From contig BNHL01000001.1 of NCBI GenBank assembly GCA_015472025.1, positions 1,771,501-1,835,500 of the forward strand: a stretch of DNA of 64,000 nt, read 5' to 3'. The notes beneath the pieces are model-generated. The model did not search any database, had not been told where the DNA came from, and saw only the letters and a list, made by a program, of their open reading frames with translations. This document shows positions 1 through 8,365 of this stretch, one piece after another (the first letter of the stretch is position 1; each line of letters opens with the position of its first letter). This DNA comes from Cytophagales bacterium WSM2-2. GTDB lineage: Bacteria; Bacteroidota; Bacteroidia; Cytophagales; Cyclobacteriaceae. Position numbers and translations under genes: made by a program.

Positions 1-739
1 CGGCATAGGCAAGAACCCTGTTCTCTCCATTGACAGGAACGATGTCTGAGGCAATGCTGACGACTACGAGATCCAGGTATTCAAACACTTCTCTCTCGAC
101 TCTGAATTTTTTGGCAAAAGCTTGTATCAACTTAAACCCGATGCCACAACCGCTAAGTTCTTTGAATGGATAACTACAATCCTCGCGTTTGGGATCGAGT
201 ACAGCCACGGCATTGGGAATTTCTCCTCCGGGCAGGTGATGATCGCAGATGACAAAGTCGATGCCTTTATGAGATGCAAGCGTCACCATATCTGAAGCCT
301 TGATTCCCAAATCAAGGGCGATGATCAGAGAATAACCGTTTTCATCAGCCCATCGGATGCCGGCCTCTGATACGCCATATCCTTCCGCATAACGGTCCGG
401 AATATAGAAGTCACACTTGGTATAGAATTTTTTGAGGTAGCTGTATACCAGCGCTACAGCTGTAGTGCCGTCTACATCATAATCACCGTAAATGAGAATC
501 TTTTCTTCGTTGTCAATCGCACTTTTCAAACGCGTGACGGCTTTCTCCATGTCGGTGATCAAGAACGGATCGTGGAGGTGCTCTAATAAAGGACGAAAGA
601 AGTCCCTGGCCGTATTGAAGTCTTTTATGCCTCTCTGAAGAAGAACAGTCGCGAGATAAGAATTGATATTTAGGCTTTTGCTCAACTCTGAAATTTCATG
701 AGCAGGTGGAATAGGATTATGTATCCAGCGTTTCTCCAT
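1..739 (-). CDS. recJ: RecJ single-stranded-DNA 5'-3' exonuclease, N-terminal part (cut by window edge)
   Basis: RecJ degrades single-stranded DNA 5' to 3' in recombination and mismatch repair in the cytoplasm. The first 246 residues are visible; the rest lies beyond base 1. The DHH phosphoesterase motifs are clear: DYDVDGT at residues 86-92, an ALDLG motif near 141-145, and DHHLPGG from residue 166. The protein starts MEKRWIHNP at the ATG at 739-737. That start overlaps the stop codon of the upstream glycine-rich gene by one base (TAATG), so translation is probably coupled. The family assignment is firm; function is inferred from the motifs, because the DHHA1 and OB domains are outside the window. 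Confidence 0.93.
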   Translation of the reverse strand, partial: MEKRWIHNPIPPAHEISELSKSLNINSYLATVLLQRGIKDFNTARDFFRPLLEHLHDPFLITDMEKAVTRLKSAIDNEEKILIYGDYDVDGTTAVALVYSYLKKFYTKCDFYIPDRYAEGYGVSEAGIRWADENGYSLIIALDLGIKASDMVTLASHKGIDFVICDHHLPGGEIPNAVAVLDPKREDCSYPFKELSGCGIGFKLIQAFAKKFRVEREVFEYLDLVVVSIASDIVPVNGENRVLAYA

Positions 740-1518
740 TATTCCCGTCCCAGGTTTACTCCACCGGTTTTTCCTTGTGGAGCACTTTTTCCATTAACAC
801 CACGCGGGCCATTCGTTCCATCCCGCAGAGGACCCAATCCCGCGTGCCCGCCAGCACCACCGTCTCCGCCGAGTCCGCCAAAACCCCCAAAATTTTTCAC
901 GGTCAATTTGTTGCCCATAATTAAATGAAGGTCTTCACATGTTTTGCATTTGATGACCAAGGAACCACCCTGCCCGCCACCGCCACCATGAGCTCCATTA
1001 CCTCCCTTGCCACCGTCACCTGCAGGGCACACTCGAGTGCCAGAACCTCCGTCACCACCATCACCGCCTTTTCCACCATCGCCACCATCACCACCATTTA
1101 AATTGATGAGAATTGAACCATTGATCTTTAGACTATTCATGTAGAGCGACAAGTCTACGCCATGTTCTCCCGAAAAACCATTGGAAGCTCCTGCTCCTGA
1201 GGAACCACTCCGGCATGGGGCTGGTTGGCGCGCGCCAGGTTCGCCCGGCTTCCCTTTCTCTCCATTTTTTCCGTTTCCAAGAATGGAGCATCCCTTTCCA
1301 ACAACTACCTGCTTTGCGTGAATGAAATTGTTTTGCTTCGAAAGGTTAAGAAAAATAGAAGACGAATCTTTCATAATGAGTGTATCCACTACCAGGATAT
1401 CAGTGTTTTCAATGACAAACTTTTGCTTTGGTTCCAGAACAAGTTTATCGAGCCGGATTTGAGAGAGACAACCAAAAGCTAATAAGAAAAAAAATGCTAA
1501 TGCTACAAATCTGATCAT
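739..1518 (-). CDS. Secreted glycine-rich, collagen-like protein of unknown function
   Basis: A 259-residue protein with a hydrophobic N-terminal export signal (about residues 1-19, AFGC near its end, so either a signal peptidase I site or a weak lipobox). Residues about 20-75 look like an ordinary folded segment. From about residue 80 the chain is dominated by glycine: a short collagen-like Gly-X-Y stretch (GEKGKPGEPGA), then GGDGG/GGKGG repeats, then a second Gly-rich block to the C-terminus. Two CxxC-like cysteines sit near residue 190 (KCKTCED). The gene overlaps recJ by one base and is preceded by a TACTTTTG box only four bases before ATG. I do not recognise a family; it could be a surface or matrix component. 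The reading frame looks genuine because the signal peptide and composition run in frame throughout. Confidence 0.72.
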   Translation of the reverse strand: MIRFVALAFFFLLAFGCLSQIRLDKLVLEPKQKFVIENTDILVVDTLIMKDSSSIFLNLSKQNNFIHAKQVVVGKGCSILGNGKNGEKGKPGEPGARQPAPCRSGSSGAGASNGFSGEHGVDLSLYMNSLKINGSILINLNGGDGGDGGKGGDGGDGGSGTRVCPAGDGGKGGNGAHGGGGGQGGSLVIKCKTCEDLHLIMGNKLTVKNFGGFGGLGGDGGAGGHAGLGPLRDGTNGPRGVNGKSAPQGKTGGVNLGRE

Positions 1519-1522
1519 CCTG

Positions 1523-1530
1523 CAAAAGTA
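1523..1530 (-). promoter_or_regulatory. Bacteroidota-type -7 box (TACTTTTG) directly before the glycine-rich gene
   Basis: TACTTTTG on the minus strand matches the Bacteroidota -7 consensus TAnnTTTG. It ends four bases before the ATG at 1518, which would put the transcription start at or next to the start codon (leaderless mRNA). No clear -33 TTG at the usual distance was seen. Confidence 0.5.
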
Positions 1531-1561
1531 ACTACAAACTTTACAATCCCTTTATAAACAA

Positions 1562-1588
1562 AAGAGCCTCGAAAAGATCGAGGCTCCT
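1562..1588 (-). terminator. Rho-independent terminator after the SPOR-like gene
   Basis: Perfect 8-bp stem GAGCCTCG (1564-1571) / CGAGGCTC (1579-1586) with a 7-base loop. On the minus strand it is followed by TTTTG and an AT-rich stretch, about 20 bases after the stop codon at 1608. Confidence 0.75.
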
Positions 1589-1607
1589 GAGTCTATATCT
1601 GATTTTT

Positions 1608-2249
1608 TTATTTTGTGCTCTTATCTTTTTCGGCAACAACGCCTTCAAGTACGTCTTTAATTTCAACACGCTGCCCATCTTTGAAAGGGACAATCCAAGC
1701 GTCTTTCACGCCCATTTCACGGAGATACTTTTTGAATTTATCGGCATCCCAGTAATCACGGAAAATACCAATCGTAAATCGTTGTTCTCCTTTTTCAGTC
1801 GCTTCACCACCGAAGTTGGGGTTGTTTTCAAAATACTTTGACAAGTCTTTGTATTTGAAGGCCCCGATCTGAACTTTAAAGATAACTCCCTTCGAATAGT
1901 CGGTTGGGGCAATGACTGGTGCGGGAGGATTTTCTTTCAGCTGAGCCAGTTCTGCCTTCGTGGAGGTAAGGTCGCCTCTCATTTTGGAAAGCTGGTCTTC
2001 CAGGTCGGCAATTTTTGCGGTCTTGTCGCTGATCTGGCCGTTCAAAGCACCAATCTGGTTTTTCAGAGTAGATGCGTCATTTTCTGCAGCCTGCTTAGCC
2101 TCAATCAACGTCTTTAGCTCAGCAGGATTTTTTGAATATTCTTTGGCTTTCTTTTTCCATTCTTTTTTCTCAGCCTTGGAAAGCTGTGCGAAAACTTGCA
2201 TGCCGGAAAAAATTAAAGCCAGGCAAAGTACAGTAACTTTAGTTTTCAT
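1608..2249 (-). CDS. Secreted coiled-coil protein with C-terminal SPOR-like domain
   Basis: A 213-residue protein. It has a cleavable signal peptide (about residues 1-21, ending VFAQ), a strongly charged lysine/glutamate helix, a coiled coil around residues 50-105 with heptad-like leucines, a short proline linker (PPAPVIAPT), and a C-terminal domain from about residue 120. That domain reads FKVQIGAFK, then RFTIGIF, then DADKFKKYLREMG, the pattern of SPOR peptidoglycan-binding domains (VQIGAF, then a second strand and helix). It probably sits in the periplasm or at the outer membrane and contacts the cell wall. Monocistronic, with its own terminator downstream. The domain call comes from pattern, not alignment. 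Confidence 0.75.
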   Translation of the reverse strand: MKTKVTVLCLALIFSGMQVFAQLSKAEKKEWKKKAKEYSKNPAELKTLIEAKQAAENDASTLKNQIGALNGQISDKTAKIADLEDQLSKMRGDLTSTKAELAQLKENPPAPVIAPTDYSKGVIFKVQIGAFKYKDLSKYFENNPNFGGEATEKGEQRFTIGIFRDYWDADKFKKYLREMGVKDAWIVPFKDGQRVEIKDVLEGVVAEKDKSTK

Positions 2250-2320
2250 CGCTTGTATTTTGGTTTTAATAAAGTAAAAGTAAAAAATTATTCGCTAACA
2301 TTCGATTACAGGGCATTTCC

Positions 2321-2482
2321 TTACCCGCAACCCAGATTCTTCTTGAGGTTCCGCTGAGGCAATCCTCCGTAGTTGAATGAACTCTCATTCTCTTCTGTAG
2401 GACTGGTTTTTGAATTTTCCTTTTCTGAATCCTTCGAGATCGGCTTATCCTTCTTTGTCTTATGTCTTTTCCTCACAGCCAT
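2321..2482 (-). CDS. Small basic protein (53 residues), unknown function
   Basis: An ATG at 2482 opens 53 codons ending TAA at 2321. The protein begins MAVRKRHKTKKDK, has a serine/glutamate-rich middle, and ends GGLPQRNLKKNLGCG. The basic head, acidic middle and conserved-looking Gly-Cys-Gly tail look like a real small protein rather than chance. It is divergent from feoA, sharing its upstream region. No signal peptide or membrane segment. I have a loose memory of similar tails (LPxRNxKKNLGCG) in other Bacteroidota small proteins but cannot confirm it. The function is unknown. Confidence 0.55.
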   Translation of the reverse strand: MAVRKRHKTKKDKPISKDSEKENSKTSPTEENESSFNYGGLPQRNLKKNLGCG

Positions 2483-2528
2483 GTTGTTGTCGCGTTACCA
2501 CTGAGTAAAGTCATTGTTTTTGAACAAA

Positions 2529-2556
2529 TTGACGTATACCTTGCGCCTGTTTAAAA
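2529..2556 (+). promoter_or_regulatory. Possible sigma70-like promoter for feoAB
   Basis: TTGACG (2529-2534) and TAAAAT are separated by 17 bases, an E. coli-like arrangement, just before the GTG proposed as the feoA start at 2571. No TAnnTTTG box was found here. If real, the leader would be very short. Weakly supported. Confidence 0.25.
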
Positions 2557-2570
2557 TTAATCTAAATAAG

Positions 2571-2804
2571 GTGCAGGGCCAAACAAAATCGGTCGCGGAT
2601 ATGGTGGATGGGGAGACAGCTGTTATTTCCGGCTTCACGGACGATCAGATTTCAGTAAAACTTTTAGAGATGGGCTTTCTGCCTGGCACGGCTGTGAGGT
2701 TCAACTTCAAAGCACCTTTCGGAGACCCGGTTTGCGTAAGTGTATCGGGTTATGACCTTTCACTTCGCCTCGAGGAGGCGGCAACCATTTCCATTTTTAA
2801 CTGA
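2571..2804 (+). CDS. feoA: FeoA ferrous iron transport accessory protein
   Basis: FeoA is a small SH3-like cytoplasmic protein that supports the FeoB Fe(II) permease. The core is typical: VADMVDGETAVISGF, then KLLEMGFLPGTAVRF, APFGDPVCV and a C-terminal LRLEEAATISI. The open frame extends upstream to a TTG at 2514, but that would add 19 residues unlike FeoA. The GTG at 2571 gives the usual 77 residues and I prefer it; the only in-frame ATG (2601) would cut into the domain. The stop overlaps the feoB ATG (TGATG), so the two are translationally coupled. Confidence 0.88.
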   Translation: MQGQTKSVADMVDGETAVISGFTDDQISVKLLEMGFLPGTAVRFNFKAPFGDPVCVSVSGYDLSLRLEEAATISIFN

Positions 2805-4915
2805 TGGCTCAGCAAAAGATAAAGATCGCGCTAGCAGGTAAGCCGAATTCAGGCAAGTCGTCTTTGTTCAATCAGCTCACCGGACTTAATCAGAAGATCG
2901 GAAATTTCCCCGGTGTCACCGTTGATAAACGAACCGGCACTTGTCAACTTGATGATAGGAATGTGGCTGAGATGATTGATCTGCCAGGTACCTACAGTTT
3001 GTATCCGCGTACACTCGATGAAAAAGTGGTGGCTGAAGTTTTCACAGATCAAAAAGGAAAATTTTATCCTGATAAAGTAGTCCTTGTTGCGGATGCTACA
3101 AATCTGAAAAACTGTTTGTTGCTCCTTACACAGTTAATGGATTTGAAATTGCCCACAGTATTGGCGCTGAATATGGTTGATTTGGCAGCAAGGTCGGGGC
3201 AGAGCATTGACTTGAAAAAACTCGAGAAGAAACTGGATATGCCGGTGGTGCTTATCAATGCACGCAACGGTACTGGTATCGAAAAATTAAAAAGTATCCT
3301 GGCTGGCCCCGTTAAGCCGAGTAGCAAAGTCATCTATCAGGCAGACGAGGAAAGCAAGCCCATCGTTCAGAAGATCCGTGAAAAATTCAATCTTACTTCT
3401 GACTATGAAGCTTATCAATTTCTTCAGCAGTCCGACAATCTGGTCTTTCTCCCCGCATCCGAAAGGGAGTTTATCAGGACAAGCGCCAGGGAAAATAAAT
3501 TCTTTGCACATAAGTATCAGGGTGCAGAAACCATTATGCGATATGAATTCATTCAGGATTTGTTGAATGAAGTCATCTTGCGTTCTTCAGACGAGGGATG
3601 GAAAAGAGTATCTCACGGTATTGACCGAGTGCTAACTCACAAGGTCGGTGGATACATTATTTTCTTTTTGATTCTGTTCCTGATATTCCAATCCATTTTT
3701 GCCTGGGCACAAATCCCAATGGATTTTATTGACTCAACATTTGCCCAATTGAGTACAAAACTGGATCACCTGTTACCCGAAGGTCCGTTCTTCGAACTGA
3801 TATCTCACGGTATTGTTCCGGGCATTGGAGGCATCGTAATTTTTATTCCGCAGATCGCGATACTGTTTGCCTTTATTTCCATTCTTGAAGAAACCGGCTA
3901 CATGTCGCGGGTGGTTTTCCTGATGGATAAGATCATGCGCAAGTTTGGCCTTAACGGAAAAAGCGTGGTGCCATTGATGTCAGGTTGGGCGTGTGCGATT
4001 CCCGCTATCATGGCCACACGCACGATCGACAATTGGAAGGATCGTCTTATCACAATCTTTGTAACTCCGTTGATGAGTTGCTCTGCACGTCTCCCGGTCT
4101 ACACCATTCTCGTGGCTCTCATCATTCCTGACTATAAAGTATGGGGCTTTTTCAATTATCAGGGATTGGTGTTGATGGGACTTTACTTGCTTGGTTTTCT
4201 TGCAGCTATTCTTTCTGCTTTTGCCATGAAATTTTTGATCCAAGTAAAGGAGCGAAGCTACCTTATCATGGAGATGCCTACCTATAAGATGCCCAAGTGG
4301 AGCAATGTAGGTTTTCAAATTATTGAGAAGACAAAAGCCTTTGTATTTGAAGCCGGAAAAACAATTTTAGCCATATCAATCATTTTGTATGTACTCGCCA
4401 GCTACGGCCCTGCGGAGGTAATGAATGGAGCGAGGGAGACAGTTCAGAAACAAGCCTCAGGTTTAAATTTATCCGACTCTGAAATAAACGAACGTGTAGC
4501 GGCCTATAAACTCGAACACTCTTATGCCGGTTCGCTTGGAAAAATTTTAGAACCGGCCATCAAACCGTTGGGCTACGATTGGAAAATCGGCATCGCACTC
4601 GTTACATCATTTGCAGCCCGCGAAGTATTTGTCGGCACCATCGCTACTATTTACAGCATCGGAAGCACGGAAGACCAATCCACGATAAAGCAAAAGCTAA
4701 AATCCGAAGTTAATCCGGAAACCGGCGGGCCCCGCTATACGCTTCCTGTCGGGCTCTCGCTGCTTGTCTTCTATACCTTTGCCATGCAGTGCATGAGTAC
4801 ACTGGCTATCGTAAAACGGGAAACCAAAGGATGGAAGTGGCCTTTGCTGCAACTGGGTTACATGACCATCCTGGCGTATGTTTCGGCCTTATTGGTATTC
4901 CAATTGATGAGCTAA
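2804..4915 (+). CDS. feoB: FeoB ferrous iron permease with N-terminal GTPase domain
   Basis: FeoB carries Fe(II) across the inner membrane, gated by an N-terminal G domain. The 703-residue chain shows the G1 P-loop GKPNSGKSS (residues 12-20), G2 region NFPGVTVDK, G3 DLPGTYS (59-65) and G4 NMVD (about 125). Then come the helical insertion domain and a polytopic membrane domain from about residue 285, with two Gate regions including the cysteine-containing SGWACAIPAIMATR and SCSARLPVY segments. Length and order match the family. No feoC follows. The window contains no Fur gene, and no clear Fur box was found upstream. A new transcription unit follows after 63 bases. Confidence 0.97.
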   Translation: MAQQKIKIALAGKPNSGKSSLFNQLTGLNQKIGNFPGVTVDKRTGTCQLDDRNVAEMIDLPGTYSLYPRTLDEKVVAEVFTDQKGKFYPDKVVLVADATNLKNCLLLLTQLMDLKLPTVLALNMVDLAARSGQSIDLKKLEKKLDMPVVLINARNGTGIEKLKSILAGPVKPSSKVIYQADEESKPIVQKIREKFNLTSDYEAYQFLQQSDNLVFLPASEREFIRTSARENKFFAHKYQGAETIMRYEFIQDLLNEVILRSSDEGWKRVSHGIDRVLTHKVGGYIIFFLILFLIFQSIFAWAQIPMDFIDSTFAQLSTKLDHLLPEGPFFELISHGIVPGIGGIVIFIPQIAILFAFISILEETGYMSRVVFLMDKIMRKFGLNGKSVVPLMSGWACAIPAIMATRTIDNWKDRLITIFVTPLMSCSARLPVYTILVALIIPDYKVWGFFNYQGLVLMGLYLLGFLAAILSAFAMKFLIQVKERSYLIMEMPTYKMPKWSNVGFQIIEKTKAFVFEAGKTILAISIILYVLASYGPAEVMNGARETVQKQASGLNLSDSEINERVAAYKLEHSYAGSLGKILEPAIKPLGYDWKIGIALVTSFAAREVFVGTIATIYSIGSTEDQSTIKQKLKSEVNPETGGPRYTLPVGLSLLVFYTFAMQCMSTLAIVKRETKGWKWPLLQLGYMTILAYVSALLVFQLMS

Positions 4916-4956
4916 CTAAACGAGAATAAGACTTTCTATTCACGGGCAAATTCAGC

Positions 4957-4964
4957 TATCTTTA
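4957..4964 (+). promoter_or_regulatory. Possible -7 box (TATCTTTA) before the TerB-like gene
   Basis: TATCTTTA differs from TAnnTTTG only in the last base and lies 14 bases before the ATG at 4979, in the short gap after feoB. Suggests a separate promoter for the terB-like/purK/purE unit. Confidence 0.3.
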
Positions 4965-4978
4965 AAAAAATCTTTAGT

Positions 4979-5362
4979 ATGGCTGCTGAAAATAACTACC
5001 AATTAGGACTATTGTATCTGTCCCACATTCTAATCAGTGCAGACGGTGTTATTAACGAGCACGAGCTAAATGCCTTGGCGAAAGTAAAAGAGGAGGAGAA
5101 AATTTCACCTGCCATATTTGAGAGTTTTCAGAAAGACCTTAAAACCAAAAAGCTAAGCGAGATTTATCAAAGAGGATTGGCCATGGTCACTGATTGCAGT
5201 ATTGAGGAAAGGAAAAAGATTTTTGTTCACCTGTTCAGACTTTGTGCTGCAGATGGCAATATTCATGTAAAAGAAGTACGCCTGTTGCTTTATTCCGCGA
5301 AACTCACAGATTCTCAATTGAGTGAAATCGTAGCGGAAGCAGAGAAGGCGCCTATCAGATAA
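4979..5362 (+). CDS. TerB-like domain protein
   Basis: A 127-residue, all-helical, soluble protein without a signal. Two short motifs typical of the TerB (tellurite-resistance B-like) fold are visible: ISADGVINEHELNAL near residues 20-33 and CAADGNIHVKEVRLL near 95-110. In both, a DG turn is followed by a glutamate-containing helix, the acidic pair thought to bind metal in this family. It lies 3 bases before purK, so it is probably co-transcribed with purK-purE. No purine role for TerB domains is known to me. A second protein with TerB-like segments follows purE at 7084. Its function is uncertain. Confidence 0.7.
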   Translation: MAAENNYQLGLLYLSHILISADGVINEHELNALAKVKEEEKISPAIFESFQKDLKTKKLSEIYQRGLAMVTDCSIEERKKIFVHLFRLCAADGNIHVKEVRLLLYSAKLTDSQLSEIVAEAEKAPIR

Positions 5363-5365
5363 ATC

Positions 5366-6505
5366 ATGTCACAAAAGTTTTATCAGGAGTTCAAGCTGGG
5401 AATTTTAGGAGGAGGCCAGCTTGGACGAATGCTTATTCAATCCGGGCTGGATTGGAATATTTTTTTTTCGATCCTCGATCCTGATCCCTCCGCTCCCTGT
5501 CATTCGATAGCAGAATTTACAACCGGCAAATTAACTGACTACCAAACCGTAATTGAATTTGGAAAATCATGTGATCTGATCACGATCGAAATTGAAAATG
5601 TTAATGTTGCGGCCCTCAAAGACCTGGTGAAGCAAGGCAAGAAAGTTTTTCCGCAGCCAGAAGTTATAGAACTCATACAAGACAAACGAAAGCAAAAGCA
5701 ATTCTATCGTGACAATGCAATACCCACAGCGGAATTTGTGCTCACCGAAAACAAGAGTGATGTTATAGCTCAGAAATCGTTTTTGCCGGCAGTAAACAAG
5801 CTTGGCAAAGAAGGGTATGATGGCCGTGGTGTACAAGTTATCCGCAGCGAAAAAGATCTTGAAAAAGCATTTGATGCACCCGGCCTGCTTGAAAGACTGA
5901 TTGACTTCGAAAAAGAAATTTCTGTTATCGTTGCCCGAAATGAAAAAGGAGACGTGCAGACTTTTCCTGCAGTTGAAATGGTCTTTCACCCGGAAGCGAA
6001 CCTGGTGGAATACTTATTTTCACCGGCAGATATTTCGACTGATATAGCCAAAGAAGCGGATGCCATAGCCCGCAAAATAATTGCTAACCTGAATATGGTC
6101 GGGCTTCTCGCAGTTGAAATGTTCGTAACAAAAGACCGAAAAGTGCTGGTCAATGAGATTGCTCCCCGGCCTCACAACAGCGGACATCAGACAATTGAAG
6201 CCAATGTAACTTCGCAATACCAGCAACATCTTCGGGCAATACTCAATTTACCATTGGGTGATACTTCCATCATTAGCCCCAGCGCAATGGTCAATGTGTT
6301 AGGTGAAGAAGGTTTTTCTGGTCTGGCAAAATACAATGGACTCGAAGAAGTGCTTGATAAGCCAGGGGTGTATGTGCACCTGTACGGAAAAAAGCTCACC
6401 AAGCCATTTCGAAAAATGGGCCATGTGACAATTGTCGATCGGGACATTGAAAAGTTGAAGAAGAAAACCAATTTTGTAAAACAAACTTTGAAAGTGACCA
6501 CATGA
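5366..6505 (+). CDS. purK: PurK, N5-carboxyaminoimidazole ribonucleotide synthase
   Basis: PurK uses ATP and bicarbonate to convert AIR to N5-CAIR in de novo purine synthesis. The 379-residue protein has the N-terminal GILGGGQLGRML pre-ATP-grasp motif (residues 13-24), the ATP-grasp core with NKLGKEGYDGRGVQVI and LLERLIDFEKEISVIVAR, and the metal/substrate segment NEIAPRPHNSGHQTIEA about residue 265-281. All are hallmarks of PurK. Its last 4 bases overlap purE (ATGA), so PurE, the next enzyme, is translated from the same message. Confidence 0.96.
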   Translation: MSQKFYQEFKLGILGGGQLGRMLIQSGLDWNIFFSILDPDPSAPCHSIAEFTTGKLTDYQTVIEFGKSCDLITIEIENVNVAALKDLVKQGKKVFPQPEVIELIQDKRKQKQFYRDNAIPTAEFVLTENKSDVIAQKSFLPAVNKLGKEGYDGRGVQVIRSEKDLEKAFDAPGLLERLIDFEKEISVIVARNEKGDVQTFPAVEMVFHPEANLVEYLFSPADISTDIAKEADAIARKIIANLNMVGLLAVEMFVTKDRKVLVNEIAPRPHNSGHQTIEANVTSQYQQHLRAILNLPLGDTSIISPSAMVNVLGEEGFSGLAKYNGLEEVLDKPGVYVHLYGKKLTKPFRKMGHVTIVDRDIEKLKKKTNFVKQTLKVTT

Positions 6506-7017
6506 GCGCACCTGTCATCGGAATAATTATGGGCAGCCAGTCGGACCTGAAGGTGATGAAAGAAGCAGCTGAATTTTTGGAAGAAATGAAGATTCCCTTT
6601 GAGCTTACCGTAGTTTCTGCGCACCGTACACCCAAACGCATGGTCGACTATGCATCATCAGCCCGTGGACGGGGATTGAAAGTGATCATTGCCGGAGCTG
6701 GTGGCGCAGCACACTTGCCGGGAATGGTGGCTTCCCTCACTTCCCTGCCGGTAATTGGTGTCCCGATTAAGTCGTCTAACTCTATTGACGGTTGGGATTC
6801 GATACTTTCAATTTTACAGATGCCCTCAGGAGTGCCTGTGGCCACAGTAGCCCTCAATGGGGCTAAAAATGCAGGTATCCTTGCGGCACAGATTATTGGC
6901 TCTGCTGATAAATCCCTGGCCAAAAAACTGGACAACTATAAAATCTCTTTACAGAAAAAGGTGGAAAAATCTTTTCAGGAGATCGAAAGCAAGGGTTGGC
7001 GTAATTCTGAAGAGTAG
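6502..7017 (+). CDS. purE: PurE, N5-carboxyaminoimidazole ribonucleotide mutase
   Basis: PurE moves the carboxyl group of N5-CAIR to form CAIR, directly after PurK. The 171-residue chain has the class I signature: IGIIMGSQSDLKVM at the N-terminus, VVSAHRTPKRM around residue 37-47 (with the catalytic His), and AGAGGAAHLPGMVA near 67-80. Length is normal for the family. It overlaps purK by 4 bases. A 66-base gap separates it from the LETM1-related gene, so that gene may have its own promoter. Confidence 0.96.
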   Translation: MSAPVIGIIMGSQSDLKVMKEAAEFLEEMKIPFELTVVSAHRTPKRMVDYASSARGRGLKVIIAGAGGAAHLPGMVASLTSLPVIGVPIKSSNSIDGWDSILSILQMPSGVPVATVALNGAKNAGILAAQIIGSADKSLAKKLDNYKISLQKKVEKSFQEIESKGWRNSEE

Positions 7018-7083
7018 CCGTTCGAATAAATCATTCTTTTTTTGCCGGAAAAGCCGTAACTTCTCAACCATTTTTACAAATCC

Positions 7084-8364
7084 ATGAAGCCTGCCGAAAA
7101 AGGATGGTTGATGCAATACCTGGAGTTTCGCAAGGGACTCCTGAAGGATTTGACCACAGAAATTAAAACTGCGGCTCACCCTGAGCAGTCTTTATACCGC
7201 GTCATTCAGCCAACAGGTTTGATGTATGGACAATCGGTGGATACGGCAGATCACAATGGAAACGGGAACGGTTCACATCCATGGACAGACCGTGACCGGA
7301 TGAAAGTGCTTTTAGCCGAGAGCTTAATCAGCAGTTCGCTTCTTTTTCACGACAAGCCAATCAAAAATGCAGATGAACTTTCCAGTGTAATTATGAAAAC
7401 ACTGGAGAACATTGGTAATTTCTATAACCATGTTTTTCCGGAACTGGCCACACCCACGAAAACACTGTTTGGAAGGAAAAAAACTCCACTCGAACTCGCT
7501 GAAAAAATCCTCGACAAACGAATCGATTATTCAACCGAGCAGAGCGACAATTTTTGGGTGCAGTTTTTTCACAACAGCCTTTTATTCCTGGACATTTTCA
7601 TTTTTGGCCAGTGGATTCACACGAATGCGGACAGAATTGTTGCGGATTTTTTCAAATACGAGCGTGAAGAGCTGCGCTTCTCTGTTGTTAAAGTAATGGC
7701 TGCTGCCGCTCACGCGAATACAACGATAGAGCCTGAAGAACGAAAACTTTTGGAATACTTTTTACAAAGTGCGGGCCTGAGTGCGGAGCGAAAAAAAGAA
7801 GCGACCAGAATTTTTGATGAAGGAATTGAAATCGAAGAAATCAACCTGCCGACTAACAACTCCTGGATACTGAAAAAATATTTTCTTGAGATAGCAATTC
7901 TTACAATCTGGTCAGATAAGAAAGTAGAAGGAGATGAGCAGGAATTTTTGAAAGCACTTTGTGCCTACATGGGGTTCAGTGAGGATGACCTTGAGAATAG
8001 CATGATGGCGATCGAGGGTTTTGTGCTGGAGCATTGGCAAGACCTGGATTACCTGCAGAACAAGCAGGACTTTCACCAGGTGAGTGAACAGTTCATTAAG
8101 CGACTTTCACGAATCACCAATAGTAATAAAAACAGATTGGTGAAGGAAGTTCAGGAAAGTGAAGAGTTAATGCAGTTGTTGAAGCGTTCGAAATCGGCTG
8201 AGCTTACCGACGAAGAGAAGAGAAAAATGCAAAAACTCCTGATTGTGGTGCTGAAAACGATCCCGACATTTGTTATCATTTCCCTTCCTCAGAAATTTCT
8301 GACGCTACCGATGTTGTTGAAAATTCTCCCGGCTAACTTCTTCTCTGAAGTCAACACACGATAA
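7084..8364 (+). CDS. LETM1-related protein with TerB-like middle region
   Basis: A 426-residue protein without a signal peptide. Residues about 1-190 are helical and hydrophobic in places. Residues about 195-310 hold two TerB-like helical segments (AAAAHANTTIEPEERKLL and later DKKVEGDEQEFLKAL). The C-terminus resembles LETM1-type ribosome-binding-like domains: LTDEEKRKMQKLLIVVLKTIP followed by LPMLLKILPANFF. In mitochondria LETM1 concerns cation/proton exchange; the role of the bacterial relatives is not established. Bacteroidota homologues are often annotated as LETM1-related biofilm-associated proteins. It converges with the TerC gene, whose stop is one base away. Confidence 0.68.
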   Translation: MKPAEKGWLMQYLEFRKGLLKDLTTEIKTAAHPEQSLYRVIQPTGLMYGQSVDTADHNGNGNGSHPWTDRDRMKVLLAESLISSSLLFHDKPIKNADELSSVIMKTLENIGNFYNHVFPELATPTKTLFGRKKTPLELAEKILDKRIDYSTEQSDNFWVQFFHNSLLFLDIFIFGQWIHTNADRIVADFFKYEREELRFSVVKVMAAAAHANTTIEPEERKLLEYFLQSAGLSAERKKEATRIFDEGIEIEEINLPTNNSWILKKYFLEIAILTIWSDKKVEGDEQEFLKALCAYMGFSEDDLENSMMAIEGFVLEHWQDLDYLQNKQDFHQVSEQFIKRLSRITNSNKNRLVKEVQESEELMQLLKRSKSAELTDEEKRKMQKLLIVVLKTIPTFVIISLPQKFLTLPMLLKILPANFFSEVNTR

Positions 8365-8365
8365 A

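Noticed and set aside
1960-2277. Plus-strand open frame opposite the SPOR-like gene
   Set aside because: It is the antisense of a well-supported coding gene with signal peptide and domains; no motif of its own.
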